Positions 27,250 through 36,725 of a stretch of 64,000 nt of DNA are shown piece by piece. The notes beneath the pieces are model-generated. The model did not search any database, was not told where the DNA came from, and was given only the letters and a program-made list of their open reading frames with translations. A program made the position numbers and the translations under genes. This DNA is from Clostridia bacterium (lineage in GTDB: Bacteria > Bacillota > Clostridia > Oscillospirales > Acutalibacteraceae). Location: assembly GCA_017399065.1 (NCBI GenBank), contig JAFQEL010000024.1, forward strand, positions 81,474 through 145,473. Direction: 5' to 3'. How positions within the stretch are numbered: the first letter of the stretch is position 1; each line of letters opens with the position of its first letter.

Positions 27250-27272
27250 AAGTAATCCCCTTTTAATAGATT

Positions 27273-27860
27273 TTATTTCGGGTCGTACATCATATAGTAA
27301 TTATCTATGCCCTCTTTTTTCCAGTAATCGTGCTTAATTACCTTGAAGCCAAGCTTCTCATAGAAATTCACATTATCTTTATCCTGTGCCTCAAGACCGA
27401 GTTTATAACCCTTTGCAGTAAGCTCTTCAATACCCTGCTTAATGAGTTTTGTTGCTATACCCTTTCCCTGATGCTCAGGTGCAACAAAAACGGGCGAAAT
27501 AATATAAGTATTTTCCGGGAAAACCTTTACGTCAAGATGAGAATACGCCATAAGTGTTTTAAGGGTTTTCGGCCAGTAAAGCCAAAGGAAAAACCAGTTG
27601 GGATACATCAGAAAATCAAACACGTCATACTCGTTATGTGCTTCACGCCACACGCATATACCTCGTTTCTCTTCATCAATATAAATAATATCTTCTCGGT
27701 TTGAGGTTGCAAGACGCTCTATCATAAAATGATAAACGAATCTTTTTCTGAAGTTTTCGTTTTTTGTGACATAAGCGTGTACGGGGTCGTTAACGTAAGC
27801 CTCAGCCGCCATACGTGCAAAATATTTGAGTGTTTTGTTATCCATAGTTTTTTGTTTCAT
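27273..27860 (-). CDS. GNAT-family N-acetyltransferase
   Basis: 195 residues from ATG 27860, with GGTG 6 nt upstream (ATG 27866 and 27845 are alternatives). It has the acetyl-CoA-binding motif SPVFVAPEHQGKGIATKLI followed by the YEKLGFKVIKHDYW segment that ends most GNAT domains. The N-terminal half is divergent (FARMAAEAYVNDPVHAYV) and resembles acetyltransferases acting on small molecules. The substrate is unknown. Confidence 0.85.
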   Translation of the reverse strand: MKQKTMDNKTLKYFARMAAEAYVNDPVHAYVTKNENFRKRFVYHFMIERLATSNREDIIYIDEEKRGICVWREAHNEYDVFDFLMYPNWFFLWLYWPKTLKTLMAYSHLDVKVFPENTYIISPVFVAPEHQGKGIATKLIKQGIEELTAKGYKLGLEAQDKDNVNFYEKLGFKVIKHDYWKKEGIDNYYMMYDPK

Positions 27861-28059
27861 TTTCATCACCGTTTGTACTATACCATAGATTATATCTAAA
27901 AACAACAATAAACTTAATTTTCTCTTTACATATGTAAATTTAATTGTTAGCATTTATATATAATATTTTGAAGTCAATGAGACAAAGCTATCGTATTTAC
28001 TTAAACCAATCTGTGTGATATAATTAGTTAAATATATATAAAAATTTTCGGAGAGTGTT

Positions 28060-28500
28060 ATGTATATGAAAGTTAATTTTTATGAAAATATAGATGACTC
28101 TTTATTGAAGTTTGCTGTCATCATTTCCAAACACAATGAGAAATGGGTATTTTGTAAACATAAAAACAGAAATACATATGAGGTTCCCGGTGGTCACAGG
28201 GAAAAAAATGAAACCATTCTGGAAACAGCAAAAAGAGAATTAAAAGAAGAAACAGGAGCGCTGGAATTTAGCATTTCACCAATATGTATCTATTCCGTTG
28301 TTGGCCAAAATATTGTAAATCAGTCAGGTGAAGAAACTTATGGTATGCTGTTTGCAGCAGATATTCAAACATTTGAAAATGAATTACATAGTGAGATGGA
28401 AAGCATATACTTGTTTGATGATTTACCAAGTGATTGGACATATCCACAGATTCAGCCAATACTAATTGATGAATATTTAAGAAGAGTTAAAATCGTTTAA
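28060..28500 (+). CDS. Nudix hydrolase
   Basis: A 146-residue protein with a complete Nudix box: G45, E51, R59-E60-L61, E63-E64 and G66 in the G-x5-E-x7-REL-x-EE-x-G pattern (around EVPGGHREKNE). Such enzymes hydrolyse nucleoside diphosphates linked to another moiety; the exact substrate is not predictable here. GGAGAG lies 4-5 nt before ATG 28060, and 27 bp separate it from the glycosidase-like gene downstream, so the two may be co-transcribed. Confidence 0.9.
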   Translation: MYMKVNFYENIDDSLLKFAVIISKHNEKWVFCKHKNRNTYEVPGGHREKNETILETAKRELKEETGALEFSISPICIYSVVGQNIVNQSGEETYGMLFAADIQTFENELHSEMESIYLFDDLPSDWTYPQIQPILIDEYLRRVKIV

Positions 28501-28527
28501 TTCCAATATAAAGGAGAAACAAATATT

Positions 28528-30474
28528 ATGCAAAGAAAAAGACAGGTACATCTTGATTTCCATACCAGTGAATTTGTGCCGGTAGGCAATAATTTTTCCA
28601 AAGAGCAGTTTCAAGCCGCATTAAAAGCAGGTCATGTCGATTCAATAACCGTTTTTTCAAAATGTCATCACGGCTGGTCATATCACCCGACAGAGGCTAA
28701 TGAGATGCATCCTCAACTTAAATTTGACTTACTCGGTGCACAGCTTGAGGCTTGCAAAGAAATAAATGTAAATGCACCCGTATACATTTCTGCAGGCTTT
28801 GATGAAAAGGATTTTTTGAGACACCCGGAATGGAGATATAAGCACTCACCCGACAAAGACGATAACGAGGAATACGAAAACGAAGCACACTTTCACCTGC
28901 TCTGCTTCAATACGGGTTACCTTGATATACTGTGCAAACAGATTGAAGAGGTAATGGTTAAATACAACCCCTGCGGAATATTCCTTGATATTATATCACC
29001 GAAGGTTTGTTACTGTGAAAAATGTCAGACAGATATGAAGAATCTCGGTCTTGATATCGAGAATGAGGATGACAGGCAGAAATTTGCCAAAATGACGTTT
29101 TATAAGTATGCAGAGGCAACCAATAATGCCGTAAGAAAACACAGTGATACAGCCACAATTTTCCATAACAGCGGTCATATACCTAAAGGCGACCATAACT
29201 TTATTAATTCAAACACACATCTTGAGCTTGAAAGTCTGCCAACCGGAGGCTGGGGTTATGACCACTTCCCGCTTTCTGCCGCTTATGTACGCACACTCGG
29301 CAATAAAGAATACCTTGGTATGACAGGTAAATTCCATCACAGCTGGGGTGAATTCGGCGGATTCAAGCATCCCAATGCATTGATTTATGAAACATCACTC
29401 AGTATCGCAAACGGTGCAGGTTGCTCAATCGGTGACCAGATGCATCCTCTCAGCGAAATGAATATGGCGACCTACAGTCTTATCGGCAAAGCATATTCAC
29501 TTATTGAGCAAAAAGAGCCTTGGATTAACGGTGCCGTAAATGTTGCAGATATAGCCGTTCTCAGTGCCGAAGCTATTACAGGTGACCGTGATGTTAAAGC
29601 AGACACCGGTGCAAACAGAATGCTGCTTGAAGAAAACCTGCTCTATAATTTCATTGATGAAACAATGGATTTTTCTGCTTATAAGCTGCTCGTTCTGCCC
29701 GATGTTGAAATAACTTCAGACAAAACAATAGAGAAAATCAAAGATTACATTTCAAAAGGCGGCAAGATAATCGCAAGTGCAAAATCACTTATCAAAAACG
29801 ATAAATTCAGCATTGAAATCGGTGCCGAATATAAGGGCGAAAACGAATTTAACCCAACTTATCTTATACCCTGCTATGAAACTGCAAACGGTGTTACAGA
29901 GTATGTAATGCGTTGTAATTTTTATAAGTTTGATGCTGACGGTTGTGAATCTGTAGCCTTTATGCAAAACCCGTATTTTAACCGCACATTGGAACATTTT
30001 TGCTCACACACTCATACACCCAACAACCCGGAAGAAAACTTTACAGGAGCATTTATAAACGGAAATATTGCATATATCGGTTGGGATATTTTCTCCGCTT
30101 ATGCTGAACACGGTCACATCTGCTTCAAAGAGCTTTTCAGTGAAATTGTAAACAGAATGCTTGGCGATGATTTAACCGTAAAAGTTGATATACCCGACAG
30201 AGCTGTAGTTACATACACAAGGCAAGAAAAAGAAAAGAGAAACATTCTTCATCTGCTTTTTGCCCACACAACAGTACGCGGAAAAAACACCGAAGTAATC
30301 GAAGATACTGTTCCTCTTTTCAATGTAAAATGCTCTGTTAAATGCGCAAACAAACCTTCATCTATATCAACTGTACCTGACGGTGTAGAACTGGATTTCA
30401 ATTACGCAAACGGATATGCAGAGTTTATAGTACCCAAGGTTGATATTCATCAGATAGTAGAAATTTCCGAATAA
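28528..30474 (+). CDS. Glycoside hydrolase-like protein (GHL6-type TIM barrel)
   Basis: A 648-residue protein. The first about 330 residues form a predicted (beta/alpha)8 barrel with HLDFHTSEF, SITVFSKCHHGW, PCGIFLDIISPKVC (catalytic-acid-like D after strand 4) and ESLPTGGWGYDHFP. A beta-galactosidase-trimerisation-like Rossmann domain (about 340-440; YKLLVLPDVE, SKGGKIIASAK) and a C-terminal beta domain follow. This matches the 'hypothetical glycosyl hydrolase 6' architecture related to alpha-L-fucosidases. No signal peptide is present, so it would act on imported oligosaccharide. AGGAG is 10 nt before ATG. Confidence 0.72.
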   Translation: MQRKRQVHLDFHTSEFVPVGNNFSKEQFQAALKAGHVDSITVFSKCHHGWSYHPTEANEMHPQLKFDLLGAQLEACKEINVNAPVYISAGFDEKDFLRHPEWRYKHSPDKDDNEEYENEAHFHLLCFNTGYLDILCKQIEEVMVKYNPCGIFLDIISPKVCYCEKCQTDMKNLGLDIENEDDRQKFAKMTFYKYAEATNNAVRKHSDTATIFHNSGHIPKGDHNFINSNTHLELESLPTGGWGYDHFPLSAAYVRTLGNKEYLGMTGKFHHSWGEFGGFKHPNALIYETSLSIANGAGCSIGDQMHPLSEMNMATYSLIGKAYSLIEQKEPWINGAVNVADIAVLSAEAITGDRDVKADTGANRMLLEENLLYNFIDETMDFSAYKLLVLPDVEITSDKTIEKIKDYISKGGKIIASAKSLIKNDKFSIEIGAEYKGENEFNPTYLIPCYETANGVTEYVMRCNFYKFDADGCESVAFMQNPYFNRTLEHFCSHTHTPNNPEENFTGAFINGNIAYIGWDIFSAYAEHGHICFKELFSEIVNRMLGDDLTVKVDIPDRAVVTYTRQEKEKRNILHLLFAHTTVRGKNTEVIEDTVPLFNVKCSVKCANKPSSISTVPDGVELDFNYANGYAEFIVPKVDIHQIVEISE

Positions 30475-30492
30475 TAAAACTGAGGTAATAAA

Positions 30493-31236
30493 ATGAAACA
30501 GATAAACAAATCGATTATTTCAATTTTACTTGCATTTACTATGATTACGAGTTGTTTCATTATTGCTTTTGCTGAAGAAAGCACAATATCACCCGAAGAA
30601 ACAACCGAAACTGCAACCGAAGAAAGCTCGGAAAATCAGCCGGATGAACCTGCAACCGAACCGGAAATAACGGAGGCTGCAGATAAAAATAAAGATGACG
30701 TAATCGGTAAAATTTATCTTTGCTCAAGATGGAGCGGTATTACTACTACAGGACATCTGTGGGTTTATGTCCATAATACATCTGACGAGCCGATAACTGT
30801 CGGTTTACTTGAAGTTGCTCCCGACGACGGTATATCAATGGCTACATTCGGCTTCACACGTTCAGACGGATTCGGTATTTACTATAATATGGAAACCTAC
30901 CGAAATGATAAATATTGTGATGAAAGCTGTATTTCACTTTGTGATGACCTGACGGTATCCGAGCTTGAAAAGGTAAATAAAAAACTCCTCACTTCAAATC
31001 AATGGAACCCGTTTATAAACTGTGTATTTTTTGCATGCTCAATATGGAATACAGCAGGTAATACATTCATTATGCCTTTCACATATCCCCCGATTACCCG
31101 TCTTATTATCAAGACGGCTGGCGGAACAGAAACCTGCATAATGGTACACCAGCCGGCTGAAAACACATTCAAACAAAGAGGATTCGGCAACAACTCTTAT
31201 CTTGACCCGTTAAGTGAAAAATCACTCGCAAAATAA
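30493..31236 (+). CDS. Secreted protein with a papain-like (NlpC/LRAT-type) domain candidate
   Basis: A 247-residue protein with a signal peptide (residues 1-27, ending CFIIAFA) and an acidic Thr/Glu/Pro-rich linker (28-70). A C-terminal domain follows, with TTGHLWVYVHNTSDEPITVG (His), then WNPFINCVFFACSIWN (Cys and Asn). The order His ... N-C-x-x-F-A is that of permuted papain-like folds (NlpC/P60/LRAT superfamily), so a secreted peptidase or amidase is possible. I do not recognise a named family. 18 bp after the glycosidase-like gene, and followed by a strong terminator. Confidence 0.6.
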   Translation: MKQINKSIISILLAFTMITSCFIIAFAEESTISPEETTETATEESSENQPDEPATEPEITEAADKNKDDVIGKIYLCSRWSGITTTGHLWVYVHNTSDEPITVGLLEVAPDDGISMATFGFTRSDGFGIYYNMETYRNDKYCDESCISLCDDLTVSELEKVNKKLLTSNQWNPFINCVFFACSIWNTAGNTFIMPFTYPPITRLIIKTAGGTETCIMVHQPAENTFKQRGFGNNSYLDPLSEKSLAK

Positions 31237-31239
31237 ACA

Positions 31240-31271
31240 AAGGCTATGCAGTTTAATTTCTGCATAGCCTT
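31240..31271. terminator. Terminator after the secreted protein gene
   Basis: Perfect 11-bp stem AAGGCTATGCA (31240-31250) / TGCATAGCCTT (31261-31271), loop 10 nt. It sits between convergent genes ending at 31236 and 31280. Confidence 0.82.
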
Positions 31272-31279
31272 AAACTTTT

Positions 31280-32722
31280 TTAATTTGCTGTTATCTCACG
31301 TAATTTTCTTAAATCATCATACATTACTTCAAGCTTATCTTTTTTAAGCGGATAAATCTTGAAAAGTATAAATACAAGTGTATATACAATAGCAGGAATT
31401 ATTGTGCAGACAAAGAGTATACCCTCACCTACTCCTTCAACATATCCTGCAGAACCGTGAACAGCACCGTTATAGCCTGCAACAGCACCGAGAAGCTTCA
31501 TTCCTCCGACATCGGCAAGCGTCTGTCCAAGCTTACGACAGAATGTATAAACAGCGTAAATAGCACTCTCACTGCGAATTCCGGTCTTAAATTCCTGATA
31601 ATCAATAACATCGGTAATAATAGCCCAGTTGGTAATGCTTACAAACGAATATCCGAATCCTGTAATGAACATAAATATCATAAACACAACCGGACCTGTT
31701 GTAAGTCTGTCACAATGAGGAACAATAAAGAACATAAGTATTGACGCAAGTGCAGCAAAGAATGTTCCGACAGAACAAAGCTCCTGCTTGCCGTACTTTT
31801 TAACAAGCTTCGGCATAAACAGAATCATTATTGCCATAGGAAGATAATTGGCAACCGTACCTATAATAGACAAATCAGTATTTTCAAAGTAATTTTTATA
31901 TAGGTACTGATTTAATGAGCCGAACTGAAGCTGACCGCTTATAAGTATTCCCGAAACAGCAGCTACAACAAAAGGCTTACTTTTAATCATTCCAAGGTAA
32001 GTCTTTTTCATATCAACCTTCGGCTCTTCCTCTGAAGCTACTCTTTCTTTAGTAGTACCGTAACAGAAGAAATAGAAGATAATTGAAAGAACACCCATTA
32101 TTAGACCAAAATTCATCATACCACCGGCATCTGCAGCTTTTACTGCATTACCCTCACTGTTTGTGCCGGTAACTGTATAAATAATCATTGGGCCAATAAG
32201 AAGAGGTATTGCACCGCCAAGACCTGCACCTACAGAGCGGAATGTAGACAGTAATGTTCGACCATCGGGGTCATCGGTGATAACTGAAGCCAATGAGCCG
32301 TAAGGAATATTCATAGCAGTATATAACATACCGAATGCTATATATGATATGTACATAAGTGCAGTAACCATACTCTCACTCTGGGTAAAATCTCTGAAAT
32401 TAACAAAACAAAGAATTGAAGAAATGCCGAGCGGTATTGCACACCATTTAAGATATGGTCTGAATTTACCTTGTTTACCAGGCTTCTTTTTTGCTACTAT
32501 TGCTCCCCACATAGGATCATTAACAGCATCCCAAAGCCTTGAAATGAGCAATAATGTCATAATTTTATTTTCGGCAACTTTAAGAACATCGGTATAAAAA
32601 ACCTTGAGATATGACGAAACATATGTCAACACAAACAGATTTGCTGCATCTCCGAATGCATAACCGAGTCCGTCTTTAAAACCTATTTTATTCGGATGAG
32701 TGAACTCTCGTCTTTTTTCCAT
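31280..32722 (-). CDS. GPH-family sugar:cation symporter (MFS)
   Basis: A 480-residue protein with 12 predicted TM helices and the glycoside-pentoside-hexuronide symporter signatures: FKDGLGYAFGDAANLFVLTY in TM1, SRLWDAVNDPMWG after TM2, and AIITDVIDYQEFKTGIRSES in the second half. Family members (MelB, XynP type) import glycosides with Na+ or H+. GGAGGGG lies 7 nt before ATG. It converges with the glycosidase-like and secreted-protein genes, consistent with feeding cytosolic glycosidases in this region. Confidence 0.9.
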   Translation of the reverse strand: MEKRREFTHPNKIGFKDGLGYAFGDAANLFVLTYVSSYLKVFYTDVLKVAENKIMTLLLISRLWDAVNDPMWGAIVAKKKPGKQGKFRPYLKWCAIPLGISSILCFVNFRDFTQSESMVTALMYISYIAFGMLYTAMNIPYGSLASVITDDPDGRTLLSTFRSVGAGLGGAIPLLIGPMIIYTVTGTNSEGNAVKAADAGGMMNFGLIMGVLSIIFYFFCYGTTKERVASEEEPKVDMKKTYLGMIKSKPFVVAAVSGILISGQLQFGSLNQYLYKNYFENTDLSIIGTVANYLPMAIMILFMPKLVKKYGKQELCSVGTFFAALASILMFFIVPHCDRLTTGPVVFMIFMFITGFGYSFVSITNWAIITDVIDYQEFKTGIRSESAIYAVYTFCRKLGQTLADVGGMKLLGAVAGYNGAVHGSAGYVEGVGEGILFVCTIIPAIVYTLVFILFKIYPLKKDKLEVMYDDLRKLREITAN

Positions 32723-32847
32723 ATTTATCCCCTCCTGCCAAATATATTAACACTTTGTTAACAATTAGTCAAGGCTTATGAATAATTTATGAATAGACTT
32801 CTCAATCTACCTGTTTATCTTTTAAAAAATAATTTTTTGTTCATTAT

Positions 32848-33519
32848 TTACCAAATAAATGGAACCAATCTGTATTTTACTTTTTGTTTGTATTCTTTAT
32901 ATCCCTTAAGTTCCTTTTCAAGTAATTTTTCTTCATCCTTAATACGAATTGAAATCAAAAACGGATAAATAAGAAATACGGCAAAAGAAATAAGCGAACC
33001 AAGAACAAGCGGCATGGAAAGAAACAGAAGAATTGTTGCACTGTACATCGGATGTCTTACTATGCCGTAAAGCCCTGTATCAATCACCTTCTGGTTTTTC
33101 TGTACTTCAATTGTACGTGAAAGGTATGTGTTTTCACGCATAACCTCTGCGTAAAGTAAATATGCAACAAGAAAAACTATTGCAGCAGTTATAACTACAC
33201 CAAAAGGCAACTGAAACCATTTGAAGCGAAAATCAAGTCCTGCAACAATAAAACCAACAAGAAACATCAGACCTGACAGTTTTACAACCAGCGTCTGTTC
33301 ACATCTTTTTTCTTTTGTATCAAGTCTTTTCGCAAGCAAATCAGGATTTTTGAACATCATCACAATTCCAGCAAAAAACATAGGTATAAACAATATACCC
33401 ATTAATATCCAACCATTTAAAAAATGTATTGTGCCGGCAGGTAATAACACAAGCAACCCCACAAGTAAAACACCGCAAACAAACTTGATTATAGCTGAAA
33501 TAAATAGTTTTACCGTCAT
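32848..33519 (-). CDS. Isoprenylcysteine carboxyl methyltransferase-like membrane protein
   Basis: A 223-residue protein with about five TM helices. Its C-terminal catalytic region has the ICMT/PEMT family pattern IVRHPMYSATILL ... DEEKLLEKELKGYKEYKQKVKYRLVPFIW. These enzymes methylate small or lipid substrates from SAM; bacterial members have diverse, mostly unknown targets. The gene overlaps the upstream P-loop gene by 4 nt (ATGA), so they form a translationally coupled pair. Confidence 0.82.
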   Translation of the reverse strand: MTVKLFISAIIKFVCGVLLVGLLVLLPAGTIHFLNGWILMGILFIPMFFAGIVMMFKNPDLLAKRLDTKEKRCEQTLVVKLSGLMFLVGFIVAGLDFRFKWFQLPFGVVITAAIVFLVAYLLYAEVMRENTYLSRTIEVQKNQKVIDTGLYGIVRHPMYSATILLFLSMPLVLGSLISFAVFLIYPFLISIRIKDEEKLLEKELKGYKEYKQKVKYRLVPFIW

Positions 33520-34031
33520 AATGTTACACCTTCAAATGTATATTCATTATCAATAAGAACAAGTTTTACGTTGTTTTTCTGTGCAAATGCAAGATAATAT
33601 AAATTATCTTCAACAACACTTTCTATATCGAAGTCATCGTCAAGCCTTTTTTCTATAATGTCAGCATACTTCAGAATATCATCAAAATGTTTTCTGATAT
33701 ATTTCTCGCTCATAACCAAACAGTAACAAGCAATATCTATCAGATATTTACTCTCAAAACTCTTTTGCCAGTTACACGGAATATAACAACCTTCAACAAT
33801 GAGATTCTGTTTATTTTCAATAGCCGTTTTAATAATTTCACTTACAATCGGCCACAGATAATCGGTAAGTTCTCTATCATCACTAATCGGTGTTAAATCA
33901 GTATTACCGCTTCTGATAAGCCCCATTTTAAGGTGGTCGATTGATAAATACGGATATTTATATTTTTCAAGCATTTTCTGTGCAAGATAAGTTTTACCTG
34001 TATGTGATGCACCTGTAATAAGAATAACCAT
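33516..34031 (-). CDS. P-loop NTPase / adenylate-kinase-like protein
   Basis: A 171-residue protein with an N-terminal Walker A motif GASHTGKT (residues 7-14) on the first strand, then PYLSIDHLKMGLIRSG. NLIVEGCYIP is the likely second-strand Asp/Glu motif. It resembles small AAA/zeta-toxin-like kinases annotated as adenylate kinase; the substrate is unknown. Upstream partner of the ICMT-like gene; 11 bp after the aldo/keto reductase. Confidence 0.75.
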   Translation of the reverse strand: MVILITGASHTGKTYLAQKMLEKYKYPYLSIDHLKMGLIRSGNTDLTPISDDRELTDYLWPIVSEIIKTAIENKQNLIVEGCYIPCNWQKSFESKYLIDIACYCLVMSEKYIRKHFDDILKYADIIEKRLDDDFDIESVVEDNLYYLAFAQKNNVKLVLIDNEYTFEGVTL

Positions 34032-34042
34032 TTATAAACACC

Positions 34043-34954
34043 TTAAGGGAGAATATTTCCTGCGGCAAGATAAATTTCATACCATTCTTCACGAGTAAGA
34101 TTTATTTCACTTGCCTTTATGCAATCCGTCAGTCGTGTGAGATTTGTTGTACCGGTTACAGGCTGCATTTTTGCAGGATGACGTAAAATCCAAGCAAAAG
34201 CAACAGTAGTTTTTGAAACGCCGTATTTATCACCGATATTTTCAAGAGTTTTATTCACTTCAGGAAATTTTTCATTATCAATAAAACAACCTTCAAAGAA
34301 GCCGTACTGCATCGGTGACCAAGGCTGTATAGTAATTTTGTTAAGTCTGCAATAATCTAAAACTCCGCCGTCACGGTTAACTGCATAATCGTTGTACATA
34401 TTGACATTAATTCCCGACTGAATCATAGGTGCGTGCATTACAGAAAACTGGAGTTGATTGACACAAAGGGGCATATCAAGCGCAGATTGAAGAAGCTGAA
34501 TCTGATACGGATTCTGATTAGAAACGCCGAAATAACGTACTTTACCCGATGTTTTTAAATCATCAAATGCCTTGGCAACCTCTTCAGGCTCCATTAAAGC
34601 ATCAGGTCTGTGAAGAAGAAGCACGTCAATATAATCTGTACCAAGTCTTTCAAGACTGCCGTTGACTGAATCAACAATATGTTCATAAGAAAAATCAAAT
34701 CTGCCCTGTCTTATTCCGCATTTAGTCTGAATAAATATATCGTCTCTCATTGACGGAGTTATAGCTTTGCCGAAAACTGTTTCACTTTTACCGCCACCGT
34801 AAATATCTGCGTGGTCAAAAAAGTTTGCGCCGTTTGTAACAGCTGTATCAATAAAAGATGATACTTCTTTTTCATTCATATTGCTGATTCTCATACATCC
34901 GACCGCAACAGTCGGAACTTTTAAACCGGATTTTCCGAGCTCAATTTTATACAT
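34043..34954 (-). CDS. Aldo/keto reductase
   Basis: 303 residues from ATG 34954 (AGAGG 7 nt upstream). A NADPH-dependent (beta/alpha)8 reductase with the catalytic tetrad context: DHADIYGGGKSE (Asp and Tyr), QTKCGI (Lys) and DVLLLHRPD (His). Cofactor-binding elements GVSNQNPYQI and the SGI/WSPMQYG segment are present. It belongs to the YdhF-like group of AKRs. Probably first gene of a three-gene unit with the P-loop and ICMT-like genes. Physiological substrate is not known. Confidence 0.9.
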   Translation of the reverse strand: MYKIELGKSGLKVPTVAVGCMRISNMNEKEVSSFIDTAVTNGANFFDHADIYGGGKSETVFGKAITPSMRDDIFIQTKCGIRQGRFDFSYEHIVDSVNGSLERLGTDYIDVLLLHRPDALMEPEEVAKAFDDLKTSGKVRYFGVSNQNPYQIQLLQSALDMPLCVNQLQFSVMHAPMIQSGINVNMYNDYAVNRDGGVLDYCRLNKITIQPWSPMQYGFFEGCFIDNEKFPEVNKTLENIGDKYGVSKTTVAFAWILRHPAKMQPVTGTTNLTRLTDCIKASEINLTREEWYEIYLAAGNILP

Positions 34955-35109
34955 AGGTGCACCTCTCGTTTTTGCAATTTTGATTAAAGTATAGCATAAA
35001 AACACGAAAAAACAACTTGATTTTTTGATATATTGAGAAAAAATAATCCGCTGCAAATTATGAATATTTTATTAAAAACATAGTTTAAAATTATTAATTT
35101 TTATAGGGC

Positions 35110-35138
35110 TTGCATAATTAATAAAAATATTGTATAAT
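35110..35138 (+). promoter_or_regulatory. Sigma-A type promoter of the TAXI-TRAP operon
   Basis: TTGCAT (35110-35115), 17-nt spacer, perfect TATAAT (35133-35138). Transcription would start near 35145, giving a leader of about 50 nt. Confidence 0.75.
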
Positions 35139-35148
35139 AATAACAACA

Positions 35149-35178
35149 TTTCCGCGCAATACAAATGAAAAGCGGAAA
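35149..35178 (+). other. Short hairpin in the TAXI-TRAP leader
   Basis: TTTCCGC (35149-35155) pairs with GCGGAAA (35172-35178), loop 16 nt, placed at the very 5' end of the predicted mRNA and just before the AGGAGG site. It could stabilise the message; nothing shows a riboswitch. Confidence 0.35.
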
Positions 35179-35196
35179 AATAACAGGAGGTAAACC

Positions 35197-36195
35197 ATGA
35201 AGAAAAAATTAGCTCTCATTCTCTCGCTCATTCTCGTTTTCGCAACACTCTTTCTGACAGCTTGCGGCGACAAACCCACACCTGACGCAGACAGCAACAT
35301 TGCTTCAGGCGATCTTTCCACCATCAAAATCAATGTCGGTACAGGCGGTTCAACAGGTACATACTACGGTTTCTGCAACGTCATCTCCTCTCTTCTCAAA
35401 GAGAAGACAGGTGCAAATTTGATGATTCAGTCATCAGGCGCTTCCAAGGCTAACATCCTTGGTGTTGATGACGGCGAAGTCGATATGGCTATCGTTCAGA
35501 ACGACGTTATGGACTATGCTTACAACGGTACTTCACTGTTTTCTGATGTCGGCGCTATAAAGAGCTTCTCAACTCTCGGTGCTGCATACGCAGAAGTCTG
35601 CCAGATCGTTGCAAAGGCTGACTCCGGCATTAAGACTGTAGCTGACCTCAAGGGCAAGAAGGTTTCCGTCGGCGACAGTGGCAGCGGTGTTGAATTCAAC
35701 GCTCAGCAGATTCTCGGCGCTTACGGTATCACATTTGACGATATCAACAAGCAGAACCTCAGCTTCCAGGCATCAGCAGATGCTCTTAAGGACGGCAAGA
35801 TTGATGCATTTTTCTGCACAGCAGGTGCTCCCACAGTTGCAATCACAGACCTTGCTACAACAACAGGTATTGTACTTGTTGAAATCGACGCAGAACACCT
35901 TGCAAACCTTCAGAAGGATTACGGCTTCTATGCTTCTTACACAGTTCCTGCAGGCACATACAAAGGCATTGATGCTGATGTAACAACAGTTGCTGTTAAA
36001 GCTACATTCATTGTAAGCAACGAGCTTGACGAAGAGACTGTTTACCAGCTCACAAAGGCAATGTATGAAAACGCAGGCGAATATGCACACGAAAAGGCTT
36101 CTGAAATGACCCTTGAATATGCTGTTTCCAGCATCTCTGTACCCTTCCATCCCGGTGCAGAAAGATACTTTAAAGAGGTTGGCGCAATAAGCTGA
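35197..36195 (+). CDS. TAXI-family TRAP transporter substrate-binding lipoprotein
   Basis: A 332-residue secreted solute-binding protein. Its lipoprotein signal has the lipobox FLTACG (Cys about 23). The mature part begins with the TAXI hallmark INVGTGGSTGTYYGF and continues with SGASKANILGVDDGEVDMAIVQND and VSVGDSGSGVEFNAQQIL. It delivers a substrate to the downstream fused TRAP permease; TAXI proteins are known or suspected to bind glutamate-like or other carboxylates. A perfect AGGAGG and strongly C-biased codons suggest high expression. Its stop overlaps the next start. Confidence 0.94.
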   Translation: MKKKLALILSLILVFATLFLTACGDKPTPDADSNIASGDLSTIKINVGTGGSTGTYYGFCNVISSLLKEKTGANLMIQSSGASKANILGVDDGEVDMAIVQNDVMDYAYNGTSLFSDVGAIKSFSTLGAAYAEVCQIVAKADSGIKTVADLKGKKVSVGDSGSGVEFNAQQILGAYGITFDDINKQNLSFQASADALKDGKIDAFFCTAGAPTVAITDLATTTGIVLVEIDAEHLANLQKDYGFYASYTVPAGTYKGIDADVTTVAVKATFIVSNELDEETVYQLTKAMYENAGEYAHEKASEMTLEYAVSSISVPFHPGAERYFKEVGAIS

Positions 36196-36722
36196 TGAGC
36201 TCTGCTAAAAAAGCTCATAACAAAAAAAGTTTTCTCGCAGCAGCCGTTTTAATGTTAATCATTACAGCGGCTGCTGTATTTATTATTCAGCTGAATACCG
36301 ATTACCTGGTGTTATATAATGCTGACACCGGTGAAAGATATATGACTGAAAAAGCGGAGCAAGGCTTTGAGTTTTCTGTTGAGTTTATTCACTCTGTTAA
36401 CAAAACACCTGTAAAAGACACATACAGAGTAGAAAACGGAAAAATCAGAGCGTACTCAACTACCTACCGTTCATTCGGAGCAGGTGTGCAGACACAGCTT
36501 GAAGACGGTCAGGAAATGACAGTCGATGATAACGGCAATATGGTAATTACCGGCTTTGACATTACCTATGATCCACTCAGATATATTGTCAGCGCAGCTT
36601 ATGACCATGTACTGTTTATTGGTGACAAACAAGTCAGTCTGCGCGAAACCTGCGGTGAAAATACAAGGATTATTTTTGAGGTTGCTCCCCTATTCAAAAT
36701 TCTGACGAAAGGAATGATGTAA
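36195..36722 (+). CDS. DUF1850 family protein
   Basis: A 175-residue protein with one N-terminal TM helix (about 12-31) and an extracytoplasmic domain with the DUF1850 pattern: FSVEFIHSVNKTPVKDTYRV, then TTYRSFGAGVQTQLEDGQ. DUF1850 genes nearly always lie between a TAXI binding protein and its fused TRAP permease, as here, but no molecular role is established. Its ATG overlaps the preceding TGA by one base, and it is followed by the permease after 3 bp. Confidence 0.88.
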   Translation: MSSAKKAHNKKSFLAAAVLMLIITAAAVFIIQLNTDYLVLYNADTGERYMTEKAEQGFEFSVEFIHSVNKTPVKDTYRVENGKIRAYSTTYRSFGAGVQTQLEDGQEMTVDDNGNMVITGFDITYDPLRYIVSAAYDHVLFIGDKQVSLRETCGENTRIIFEVAPLFKILTKGMM

Positions 36723-36725
36723 TTA

